Shown here one piece after another: positions 31,968 to 41,164 of a stretch of DNA of 64,000 bases (position 1 is its first letter; each line of letters starts with the position of its first letter). The stretch is from positions 87,661 through 151,660 of IMG/VR virus record IMGVR_UViG_3300032087_002150; one strand, 5' to 3'. Below the pieces are notes generated by a model. That model searched no databases. It was not told the origin of the DNA and was given only the letters and a program-made list of their open reading frames with translations. Source of the stretch: a virus. The translations under genes and the position numbers were made by a program.

Positions 31968-33920
31968 TTAAGTTGCTGACACCCTTGTATATAGTGTATA
32001 TGTTTCCACATCTACTGGCACTGCCACCAGAGTTTCGCCAGCATATTGATTACCAAACTGTCTCGTATAGTATCTAGTGTATTGTCCAGTGTACTGCCCT
32101 GCATAATAACCAGTGTATGTTGCTGATCTTGTTCCGGTGAAGTTGATACTAGAAGGACCCAAGTACTGATCAGCATAGTTTCGGTTGCCAGTATAGTTTG
32201 CTGCGAAGTTTCTGACTCCTAAGAAGTTAACAGGTGCACTTGTATATTGTCCTGCATAGTTTCTTGAACCAGCAAACTGCCTAGTGCCAGCAAACTGTCT
32301 AGTTCCTGGGAAGTTTGCTGCTCTAGTTCCTAAGAAAGCACGAACCCCAGAATATGCAATATAGTTAGTGGATGCGAAATAATTATTTCCTAGGAAGTTA
32401 GCAGGTGTTGCTCTGACTCCAGAATAAGTTGGGAATCCAGTAAAAGTTGCAGGAGCAGGTCCCAAGAAATTCGTAACAGGTCCAGAGAAGTTTTCAGATA
32501 CCGCAACAAAGTTATTCGTTGGTCCTGGTCTCACCCCTGAAAAGAAATTCGGAAAACCTGCTTCAAAAGGTGCGGTGTTGCCTAATCTTTGACCAGTGTA
32601 AAATGCTGGTCCAACAAAGGTGCCAGGAGTAGGCGCACCAAAGGTTGTATAACTGCGTATTCCAGAATAAGAGCGAGTTCCTGCGAAGTTTGCTTGCCTA
32701 ACACCCACATAGGATGATGCAATATTAGCAGTGAAGGTTCCTGGAGCAGGTCTAGTTCCTAGGAAGTTTCTAGAACCAAGGTAAGAGGATGTTCCGAAAG
32801 CAGTAAAGGTCATTGGAACATAATCTGTTGCTGGTCTCACGCCCAAGAAGTTAGTCAAGGCAGAAGTAAACTGTGTTGTGGCGCTTGTGTATTGCCCAGC
32901 ATAGTTCCTTGACCCCGCAAACTGACGAGTTCCCGCAAAGTTTACAGGATTTGCTCTAACGCCAGCAAAGGATTCAGATTTAGTTCGTGATCCACTAAAA
33001 AGAACTTGCCTTACACCGAGGAAAGTTGCGGGAGGATTTTCATACCTTAATCTTGTGTATTGCCCAGTGTACTGTCCACTGTACTGAGTAGCGAACTGTC
33101 CAGTATACTGAGTTCCAGCATATTGCAGAATCTGTGTGGTGTTCTTTGTATCAACAGCAGTTCCTCTTGCTTCCCAAGTTCCGGAAGCAGTTGGAGCACC
33201 TTGCGCTGAAGAGCGCAGTTCGTATTCACCAACTCCGTTCGTATAGTACCCATAACGAATCATACCGTTACCGATTTCACCAACTTCTGATGCCGACAAC
33301 TCCTGAAAATCAAAATCGTTTATTCGTTTAATTGGATAATATACTTCTGAGTCAACATTGATTGTGAATTTGCGCCAAATATGATAATCAGTTGTCCCGT
33401 CAGTTTTAGTATCACTGAAGCAAGTATCAATCCATTTTTCGTATTCTGCTGATGGTTGAGTAGAGGACAACCTGAAAGTTCCAACTCTTTCTTCAGAATG
33501 GACAATTTCGTTTACTCTGAGAGCAAGAAGTTCATAACTCGCAGAATCCATAGGGTGTAATCCACCGTCTGAATCTACAACAATCATGTTCTCAACTACG
33601 CCATCAAATGGCACCTCATAAACTGAGTCCAACATCTGATACAATGTTGTAGTGGTAGTTGATGGTGCGGAAATGGACGTTCCTGGGTGCGTTCCGATTG
33701 GATCAGTGTAGAACGTATCGGTAAAAGTACCAATAGCAGAATCTTCAGCAGTATTCGTTAAGGTAATAGCACCGGAATATCGTTTACCTACTGAATCGAA
33801 TGCACCGACAAGTGCAAGACCACCTTCGTTGGCGAAGAGTTCTTCTTCCAACAAGGTCATTTGTTTAAGATCGCCGCTTGAGTTTAGGATCTTTATCGGT
33901 ATGCTATTCCAAGCAGACAT
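31968..33920 (-). CDS. YxGxR-repeat tail fibre protein A (650 aa)
   Basis: The head (1 to about 260) carries DSAIGTFTDTFYTDPIGTHP and GEYELRSSAQGAPTASGTWE, paralogous to fibre B. Residues about 263 to 632 are YxG units, for example YAGTQYTGQFATQYSGQYTG near the start and NYADQYLGPSSINFTGTRS near the end, closing with VETYTLYTRVSAT. The presence of two copies with different repeat content in one genome suggests host-range diversification or heteromeric fibres. Confidence 0.75.
   Translation of the reverse strand: MSAWNSIPIKILNSSGDLKQMTLLEEELFANEGGLALVGAFDSVGKRYSGAITLTNTAEDSAIGTFTDTFYTDPIGTHPGTSISAPSTTTTTLYQMLDSVYEVPFDGVVENMIVVDSDGGLHPMDSASYELLALRVNEIVHSEERVGTFRLSSTQPSAEYEKWIDTCFSDTKTDGTTDYHIWRKFTINVDSEVYYPIKRINDFDFQELSASEVGEIGNGMIRYGYYTNGVGEYELRSSAQGAPTASGTWEARGTAVDTKNTTQILQYAGTQYTGQFATQYSGQYTGQYTRLRYENPPATFLGVRQVLFSGSRTKSESFAGVRANPVNFAGTRQFAGSRNYAGQYTSATTQFTSALTNFLGVRPATDYVPMTFTAFGTSSYLGSRNFLGTRPAPGTFTANIASSYVGVRQANFAGTRSYSGIRSYTTFGAPTPGTFVGPAFYTGQRLGNTAPFEAGFPNFFSGVRPGPTNNFVAVSENFSGPVTNFLGPAPATFTGFPTYSGVRATPANFLGNNYFASTNYIAYSGVRAFLGTRAANFPGTRQFAGTRQFAGSRNYAGQYTSAPVNFLGVRNFAANYTGNRNYADQYLGPSSINFTGTRSATYTGYYAGQYTGQYTRYYTRQFGNQYAGETLVAVPVDVETYTLYTRVSAT
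32025..33130 (-). repeat. YxGxR coding repeats, fibre A
   Basis: Short coding repeats of the same aromatic-x-Gly-x-Arg style as fibre B, with extra YTGQ/YAGQ units. Confidence 0.75.
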
Positions 33921-33937
33921 ACTGTATTATCCTTTCT

Positions 33938-35092
33938 TTAAGCGTTCAACAATGTGCCATTGCGATCATAAACGTTCGGGACTCTGGCGTTGACTTCGGC
34001 AAGTGCTCCGTGGACAGTTTTAGCAGTTGTATGCGGAGTGGCATCACCAGAGGCAGGCATTTCTATTGCTCGAGAGAAAACGATATCTGCGCTGTCAGTT
34101 CTCCACACTTCCTGTGAAGCAGAATAAAGTCCAGTGTAGAAAATTATGTCGCCGGAATTATTAACAATACTGGCAAACTCAGAACCTTCTACAGAATCAG
34201 TTTGAAAGTGAATATGCCCATTACCAGAAGCAAGGCGCACATCCGAGTCAGCATCAAGAGTAACACCACCAACAGCGGTAGTAATCATGAGAGTGCGAGC
34301 AACTTCCATTCGAGTTTCTGCTGGCGCGAGGTTCCAACTGATAACCTGATCGCTGTCTCTATAGAAGTAAATATTACCGTCATAGGTGTCTAGTGTCATA
34401 TCGCCTGTAACATCAATATGGTATCCACCAGTTACTTCTAGTTTATTATCTGGACCAAAGGTGTACTCGTATCTTGTATTGCTACCTCGCATGAAGGTAA
34501 TACCAGAAGCAGAATCTGCTACTTGCAGAGTCAACTGACCATCAGTTGAAATGGTGTAGTCGCCAGTTACAGAATCTATGTTACTGGTTCCCATCGTACG
34601 ATTGAATCGAGTGACGCCGCCATCTTTATGGACGATGACCCCACCATCAGCATCTAAGGTAATGTTATTTTGAACATCGAATGAAAGATCGCCTGTTACT
34701 GTGTGCGTTTCATCGCCAACAGTGATTACGGCGAGAGCGGAGTCAGTGGTAATCTTACCTGCGTTAGCATCAAATACTGCTTCGATTTCATTAATGGCGT
34801 CAACAATCACCTTCGCTTCGGTGTCCAAGTCAGCACCACTACCGCCACCAGCACCGTGCAAGTCGCTGTCAAGTTCGTTGAGAGCGTCTACAAGGGTGTT
34901 CGCGGTAAAGTCGGTCAAACCCCTTACCTTACCCAAATTGCCTGATGTTTCTGGTCCAATAGCGGAATCCAGATACTTCATATCTGAGTCAACAATATCA
35001 CCGAAATGATTAAGGTCAGTGATTAGTTGTTGAAAGGTATCCGTCGTCTGAAATAGAGGATGGTCGCTGTCATGAAACATGTTATTCGACAT
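33938..35092 (-). CDS. Tail fibre-like protein with YDxxGTLLN end
   Basis: 384 residues. The N-terminus (MFHDSDHPLFQTTDTFQQLI, FTANTLVDALNELDSDL) is alpha-helical; the middle is beta-rich with repeats of the LTLQVADSASGITFMRG and MTLDTYDGNIYFYRDSDQV type, as in shafts of marine fibres. The C-terminus VYDRNGTLLNA matches the end of the 22262..23035 protein. A small conserved gene and the DUF4815-like giant lie upstream. The receptor is unknown. Confidence 0.65.
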   Translation of the reverse strand: MSNNMFHDSDHPLFQTTDTFQQLITDLNHFGDIVDSDMKYLDSAIGPETSGNLGKVRGLTDFTANTLVDALNELDSDLHGAGGGSGADLDTEAKVIVDAINEIEAVFDANAGKITTDSALAVITVGDETHTVTGDLSFDVQNNITLDADGGVIVHKDGGVTRFNRTMGTSNIDSVTGDYTISTDGQLTLQVADSASGITFMRGSNTRYEYTFGPDNKLEVTGGYHIDVTGDMTLDTYDGNIYFYRDSDQVISWNLAPAETRMEVARTLMITTAVGGVTLDADSDVRLASGNGHIHFQTDSVEGSEFASIVNNSGDIIFYTGLYSASQEVWRTDSADIVFSRAIEMPASGDATPHTTAKTVHGALAEVNARVPNVYDRNGTLLNA

Positions 35093-35093
35093 T

Positions 35094-35324
35094 TTAGTGC
35101 TTCTCTATCATTGTTTTTATTAGGTCTTTAAGTTCCGAGAACTCTTTTTTTAAATCAGCGATATCTTCTTGCATCGCTTTTTCTTTTTCCCTTTTGGCGA
35201 TTACACGTTTTTTCATTTCGCGTGCACGCTGTATTTCTTCCTTGTTTGTATTTAGTATTGCGCCAGTAGAGAGGTCTTTAACTAGACTAGAATGACCCTC
35301 AACATGCCTAAGTTCTTTTTTCAT
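35094..35324 (-). CDS. Small conserved coiled-coil protein (76 aa)
   Basis: 76 residues. It contains HVEGHSSLVKDLSTGAILNT followed by a strongly charged helix (REMKKRVIAKREKEKAMQED) and a C-terminal leucine-patterned coil (LKKEFSELKDLIKTMIEKH). Similar short proteins lie among tail genes of marine T4-like phages. It starts within the stop of the giant upstream gene (TGATG). The role is unknown. Confidence 0.7.
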   Translation of the reverse strand: MKKELRHVEGHSSLVKDLSTGAILNTNKEEIQRAREMKKRVIAKREKEKAMQEDIADLKKEFSELKDLIKTMIEKH

Positions 35325-38300
35325 CAGATCAAAGCAATCGCTTTAATGTCTCGAATGATCGGAACTTGACAACTATTCCTGGTTCTCAACACTATTTTTA
35401 TTTGGAACTGACGGAAGTCAGGAAGGTTGCCATCAATCCCGCCTAGAAGATACCTATACTCGCTATATGTAATCTCTCCAGGACCCTGAACATACAGGTT
35501 CTTAGGAGGATCATTATCTGGGACGACTCGCTCCCAGTCTACAGTATAGATATCCTGATCATCGCCAGTAGTTGTTCGATAATATAAATCGAAATCTGCT
35601 TCTGGCGGTACGTGCAACTTAGCAATAATTCGCAAACCATTTCCTGCCTCAGGGAGGATAATTGGTTTTGTAATATGCTTGGATGGAGTAGTACCAGACA
35701 ACGGATGAGTTTCAGGCAGGAAGTCTTGTGGAGCATTCCTTACGGTATCAGCACCATCAGAATCCCATGCTTGGTTGTCAACGATGTAGTTAAGCATGTT
35801 TGCTCCGACACCTTGAATATCAATCATCGGAGTCAAATCAGAAACGTAACCAGACGCTTTCACAGATTGCGCTCTAGGACCGCCAAAGTTGGAAACCTGA
35901 GATGTTTGTAACTTAGTGGTAACAACGATTGAAGGTTCTCCATTCAACGCTGTTGGACTCAAAGTTTGATCACTATTAGCGAGGTAACGAGGTGTGTCAA
36001 AGTATATTGTCTCAAATGGAGTCAATGTAAACATTCCATTACCATTTGTTCCTGGGGTTGACGTATCGTCGATATCAAATCTGGTGTCTTGGGTTGGTGT
36101 AGAAAGTCCAACCTTACCATGCGAGAATCCGCTAACGAAACTTGCTTGATACTGAATACTGGTTCCTGTGAATTCTACATCAGAAACATTCCAAGTAAAC
36201 CTGTCGATATTACAAGCGGAAAGACTGCTTACTGAATCTGCGCCAAACTTACCAGTCGAAGTAAAGGTTGATCCGTCATTAATGGCAACATAATAACCAT
36301 TAACATCAGGATCCACAACCACGTTGGCACTGTCCATAATTGAACCGCCAGTAACACCGTTGTAATCAGTTCCTGATCCTAATCCTCGGATAATAACCTT
36401 ATCGCCGTCTAGCAAGTTGTGGTACTTGTGCTCAACACGGAAACGAGTTAGGTCGTCCGAATCAACAGATAAACTTGTTGCATAATTGTGGTTAACTCTA
36501 AAATCTGGTTGATTGTAGAAATTAACAAATCCTTGCTTCTTGAACTTCGCAGTATAGATACGGAATGCCAAATCTTGATTCTGTTTTGGAGTCCAAGTAG
36601 AACCGTTCTGAGACAAGAAGAGAGAACCAGTTGCAGGTTGCTTAGAAACACGCTTATCAGTTCTACCGATTACCAGATCATATGTTGTTGCTACAAATGC
36701 CTCGTATCCATCACAGTCTGACAATAGAACCAGAGCGTATTCTTTACCCGCCTGAATATAAATTGGTTCTTCAAACTCAAAAGTTACTGGGTTCGCTAGA
36801 ATATTATCCAGAGTAGTTTCGTCAGGATCGGTCACATTAGGAATCGCAGCAACCACATCACGCACTTCTTTAGCGGTCTTATAAACACAGTGCTGCTCGC
36901 TTATAGGCGCACGGTTCGGAGTTCCGTTTGTCACATCTCTTATCTGTAACTGTAGTTGAACTTGAGGTTCACTAGCAGCAGGTGCTCTCCGCATAAACAC
37001 ATCAATCTTGGTGATGAATGCTCCGCTAGTCATGGATGAAGCGACTAGCGAGAAAGTCTGCGCCAATGGATCATATGGAACCCAAACAACTTCGCTTTCT
37101 GTCGAGATCGTTTCGCTTTCTAACGTCTCTGCCACTCGATCAATATAATCCTCAGTTCTAACAACGCGAGTGCTTACAATATCTCTCCTTCTGGTGATTG
37201 CACGACCAGCAGCGCGATATCTTGTTTTCGCTCTAGAAAGTGCGTCGCTACTTACGCCAGAAGAAACGTCCAAAAGTTTTACTTCGCGCGAACCAACTCT
37301 AAACTTCCATCCGGCATAGTCATAAACAGCAGGATCTCCTGCGCCGAAACGAGCAACACCTTCTTTAACTTTCTTCAACCAAGTTTCAAGTTCTTCTTCG
37401 TAAGGGAACACTTCAGATTCAGGAACAGGGATGACTGCTGTATTCGGGATGAACAAATCAAAATACAGATTACCGAATTGGTCTGAAATAAGAACGTTTT
37501 CGTTTGAAACATTGAGAGAATTAGGATGCTTCTTCATCCAAGTAGCAACAGGCGCATATTGTTTATTTTGTGCACCTGCGTCCAGCAATGTGGTGTAAGA
37601 ACCTTCGTCCCGACTCAATACCCACTGATCCATCCTAACTCCGTCGAAGTACAACCAGAAACGTGTATCTGGGCGCAGACCTTCTGCTTTACCGAGCACT
37701 CGTCGAGCTCGGATAAATGGAACAGTACTTACATCTATGATCTTATCTTCGTCGAAAGTTTCAATTTGATCGCTTACTACGCGAGTGCGAACACGCTCAG
37801 TAATTCTTTGAGTAACTCGGCGAGTGGTTGTCGTTCTTTCGATTTCTCGCTCGACACGACCTGCCTCATTAATTCTACGTCCACCCAAATCTCTAGTTGT
37901 GGTTCTTGTAGAAACAAAGGTAGCAGTCCAAGTTCTAGGAACATATGCAGATAGATCATTCAACTTAATGTAAATGGTTTCGTTGGTAATATTTCTATCA
38001 GGCAAGCGATGATTGTCTACCCAGAAATCAGCGGAAGGTCTTAGTTTCAGATTACCTTCACCAGCAAATACGTTAAATGGGTTGACATTATAGTACCCAC
38101 GTTCTTCGTATGAGTATGGGGTCATCCATGAAATTACTTCTTGACTTAGAGCGGAATCAAGAACTTCTTGATAGTCCAGCATCAACATATCGCCCTTTCG
38201 GACAATGTTGCTCAAAGAAGGAATAGTAGTTGTGCCTCTTGCTCCGGATACCGAGTCGCCTGAATCGTAGATAAAGTCGTTCCAGAACTTAGTATGCTTC

Positions 38301-41152
38301 GGTTGAATCTCGCCCTTTAACGTATCAAGAGTCTGCGTGATCCAACTTTCGTCATCAATAAAGTTCGGTCCAACTTCTGCTGAAGCGAGGGCAAGTCCAT
38401 AACTGAAATCGTCAACGAAGAAACCAGTCTTAGAGCGAATATTCCCTTCGCCATCCTGCTCGATAAGATTTTGCGCTTCTTGTTCGATAAACGAAAGGGC
38501 AACAGTTTCTTCCAATCGCCCGACTCGGTTTCTTAGACGATCGATGTCTCGCATAGTGTAGCGAGGATATCGGTTAGTGGAAACCATCAAATCCCTGACA
38601 GATTTAGTATTGCCGTTCAACAAAATATTGAAGAGGCGCATTGTACTTTCATCTGGTTGAGGAATTCCTGGTACGAGTTCCTCATCTCCTCTCTTAGTAT
38701 AGAGAACAGGTCTAAATGTGGTTTTGTCGTATGTTAAGTTGATCCCATCTATTCTCTTATTATAGTATTCTACACCAAAACTAATTGTATCACCATCTCT
38801 AGGAATTTCATTGTAGTCTGCAGAGTTTATGGTATCTTCTAATGGGTTAAGTTTTGGACGCAGGTCGAAATACTGATGTAGAGGATATGGTTCGCCATCC
38901 AACTTGGAGACAAACGTAGGAATATCACCGTAGTCAAACTCAGGGAACTGACTTGTTGCAGATGCTGAGTCAGTAAACAAGTATGAGTTTGGTGAGAAGT
39001 ATCCGTCATTTCTAGTCCAAGTAAAGTATCCAATCTTCGCAAGGACTGAGTCGGTAAGATCACTGACTCCTCTGTTTGGGGTCAATGAAACAGGACCGTA
39101 GAAGTTATCTCGTTGTCCACCGTCAAATACGACGTTGTTAGTGATCACTGATCCATCAGAGTCAGAATCATATGCGTGGAGCAATCTCACACCGTCATAC
39201 AATCCAGACATCGCAGTTCCATCTGCTTTACTGGTAATCAGGAAACGATCACCAACAGAATCATTGTATCTTCGCAGTTTAAACCAACCTTCTGTGTACT
39301 TCTTCGTGTCTGGAGTAAGACCACCAGACTTCAATCCTTTTTGTACATAATAGTATACTTTGTAGTTGTGACCGTTTACAGGATTTGGGGGAGTAATAGT
39401 TGCTGTTCCTGACGATATAGTAATGTCACCCGCGCCGATGATAGGCGCACTATCTGTGTCAGTGTTGATGAAAACCCATTGTCCATCATCAACGAAATCT
39501 TCATCTGATCCACAAGTGAGTGATAGAGTTCCTGATGAAACCGAAACATCATCAAACCTTTGAACTGTCATTTTTACATCACTGACACTCTTAACGCGGT
39601 GGTTTGAAATTTCAAATAGAGAATTATTAACTTCCGGTCCAATTATAAATGCTTGTTGATCTTCTAATTGAAACTGTAATGTGTCAGTAGCAGATGCAGC
39701 ACCAACTTCGCGCATAGTCTCAACATCGCGGAAGTTTTTTCCTGCCTGCATTTGAATATCCATCAAATGAACTCGATATTGAGTATCAATACCTTTTACA
39801 TTATTGCCTGTTTTACCGTTGTCTACAGTTGTCCAGTCCATATTAACAACGGACTTAACTCGCGCATGACCGATACAGACACCACTTTCGTTTAGCAGTT
39901 GTTGTTTCTTCAGTAAGTTAAGGTTAGAAGGATTCCAGTCTCCTAAGAAACTATTAGTGCCTGAATCATTGCCCTTGACGCCGAGATAGTTCTTGAAGAA
40001 AACGCCTGTGCTTGTGCCTGAATCTGAAGTAGTTGAGACTGGTTTTTCAACATAAAGAACATTGTCGAGTTCTTGTTCTAAACGAAATCCGTCTACATAG
40101 GCAAGGGGATTCAATCCTTGATCATTGACTCCGGACAAGTGATATCGCATTCTCGTAGCATCACCGTTGGAGTCATCCCATTCGTCAACTTCCAAAGCAA
40201 ATTTGTTGACGATAAAGTCTCCGAGTGCTTCGTTTTGGCGAGTCGCCATTCTTCTTTCAATTTGATTAAAACTATCCGTGCCCTGTTTAATCTGTACAAT
40301 CTTAGATTCTCGAACCTTAGCAAATTCAATGAAGTCCAATCTATCAGATACTTGATTTTCAGTTATTAGTTGAAGTCGGATTCTATAGCGATCGGCACCT
40401 GGAGATGATAGGTTTGGTCGAGCACCTTGGTTGTCGTACAATCTTTCGTCATCAAGAACAGTAACAATGTCTTGTACAATTTCAAAACCAACGTTGGCGT
40501 TTGCTACTGCGCTGTGCTTAGAGATGGCAAGTTGCTGTTTCGGGGCGATAACGAAATGCCCACGAGTAAAGAAGTCAGCAGTCTGCATTGTGAAGATAAC
40601 ACCTCGTCCAGTTGAAGAGGGTTCACCAGCAGCAGTATCCTGCTTGTGTACTCGCAAGTCGCTCAACCCAGGAATTTCCAAAGTTTCTTCTTCGACAAAA
40701 GCAAGTGGGGCGGTAAAAGTATCAGTGTTAGATGCACCTGCTGCGCCTTGAGAAACATATCTTCCATATAATACAGGAAGATCGTCTCCGCTTGCAACTT
40801 CTACGTGGTTACATTGGAAAATAAGTCCAGATGTTTTGCCGCCCTGTGTACTTGTACCAGTAATTGTGGCGCCAATATAATCTTCCGGATCGTCATACAG
40901 TTCGTCAACGATCACATATGATCGAATGTCAGTACCTGCACCAGAACTCTTCGGAGCTACCGCACCGCCATCTTGAAAAATGTTTGCAGCGAACTTCGTG
41001 ATTTGATTCTGCAAGATTGTTTGTAACTGAGTAAGTTCCCTCGCCTGCAAAGGACGACCGCTGTTGAACAGGATGCGATAATATCCATCGCTATCAAGGA
41101 AATCGTCTTTGTAAACGTTCTTAAACGTGTTATCAGTATACGGATTAGGCAT
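35324..41152 (-). CDS. Giant DUF4815-like baseplate or fibre protein (1942 aa)
   Basis: 1942 residues, the largest gene here. The N-terminal part NSGRPLQARELTQLQTILQN, KFAANIFQDGGAVAPKSSG is the DUF4815 hallmark of large marine phage structural proteins. Residues about 1075 to 1130 are unusually rich in Arg and Thr (REIERTTTTRRVTQRITERV), followed by a FIRARRVLGKAEGLRPDTRF part also typical of cyanophage versions. The C-terminal 300 residues are beta-rich. It is likely a peripheral baseplate or fibre-anchor protein in place of gp9 or gp10. It has no Cys cluster or signal peptide. Confidence 0.75.
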   Translation of the reverse strand: MPNPYTDNTFKNVYKDDFLDSDGYYRILFNSGRPLQARELTQLQTILQNQITKFAANIFQDGGAVAPKSSGAGTDIRSYVIVDELYDDPEDYIGATITGTSTQGGKTSGLIFQCNHVEVASGDDLPVLYGRYVSQGAAGASNTDTFTAPLAFVEEETLEIPGLSDLRVHKQDTAAGEPSSTGRGVIFTMQTADFFTRGHFVIAPKQQLAISKHSAVANANVGFEIVQDIVTVLDDERLYDNQGARPNLSSPGADRYRIRLQLITENQVSDRLDFIEFAKVRESKIVQIKQGTDSFNQIERRMATRQNEALGDFIVNKFALEVDEWDDSNGDATRMRYHLSGVNDQGLNPLAYVDGFRLEQELDNVLYVEKPVSTTSDSGTSTGVFFKNYLGVKGNDSGTNSFLGDWNPSNLNLLKKQQLLNESGVCIGHARVKSVVNMDWTTVDNGKTGNNVKGIDTQYRVHLMDIQMQAGKNFRDVETMREVGAASATDTLQFQLEDQQAFIIGPEVNNSLFEISNHRVKSVSDVKMTVQRFDDVSVSSGTLSLTCGSDEDFVDDGQWVFINTDTDSAPIIGAGDITISSGTATITPPNPVNGHNYKVYYYVQKGLKSGGLTPDTKKYTEGWFKLRRYNDSVGDRFLITSKADGTAMSGLYDGVRLLHAYDSDSDGSVITNNVVFDGGQRDNFYGPVSLTPNRGVSDLTDSVLAKIGYFTWTRNDGYFSPNSYLFTDSASATSQFPEFDYGDIPTFVSKLDGEPYPLHQYFDLRPKLNPLEDTINSADYNEIPRDGDTISFGVEYYNKRIDGINLTYDKTTFRPVLYTKRGDEELVPGIPQPDESTMRLFNILLNGNTKSVRDLMVSTNRYPRYTMRDIDRLRNRVGRLEETVALSFIEQEAQNLIEQDGEGNIRSKTGFFVDDFSYGLALASAEVGPNFIDDESWITQTLDTLKGEIQPKHTKFWNDFIYDSGDSVSGARGTTTIPSLSNIVRKGDMLMLDYQEVLDSALSQEVISWMTPYSYEERGYYNVNPFNVFAGEGNLKLRPSADFWVDNHRLPDRNITNETIYIKLNDLSAYVPRTWTATFVSTRTTTRDLGGRRINEAGRVEREIERTTTTRRVTQRITERVRTRVVSDQIETFDEDKIIDVSTVPFIRARRVLGKAEGLRPDTRFWLYFDGVRMDQWVLSRDEGSYTTLLDAGAQNKQYAPVATWMKKHPNSLNVSNENVLISDQFGNLYFDLFIPNTAVIPVPESEVFPYEEELETWLKKVKEGVARFGAGDPAVYDYAGWKFRVGSREVKLLDVSSGVSSDALSRAKTRYRAAGRAITRRRDIVSTRVVRTEDYIDRVAETLESETISTESEVVWVPYDPLAQTFSLVASSMTSGAFITKIDVFMRRAPAASEPQVQLQLQIRDVTNGTPNRAPISEQHCVYKTAKEVRDVVAAIPNVTDPDETTLDNILANPVTFEFEEPIYIQAGKEYALVLLSDCDGYEAFVATTYDLVIGRTDKRVSKQPATGSLFLSQNGSTWTPKQNQDLAFRIYTAKFKKQGFVNFYNQPDFRVNHNYATSLSVDSDDLTRFRVEHKYHNLLDGDKVIIRGLGSGTDYNGVTGGSIMDSANVVVDPDVNGYYVAINDGSTFTSTGKFGADSVSSLSACNIDRFTWNVSDVEFTGTSIQYQASFVSGFSHGKVGLSTPTQDTRFDIDDTSTPGTNGNGMFTLTPFETIYFDTPRYLANSDQTLSPTALNGEPSIVVTTKLQTSQVSNFGGPRAQSVKASGYVSDLTPMIDIQGVGANMLNYIVDNQAWDSDGADTVRNAPQDFLPETHPLSGTTPSKHITKPIILPEAGNGLRIIAKLHVPPEADFDLYYRTTTGDDQDIYTVDWERVVPDNDPPKNLYVQGPGEITYSEYRYLLGGIDGNLPDFRQFQIKIVLRTRNSCQVPIIRDIKAIALI

Positions 41153-41164
41153 TTTTTATTTTCC

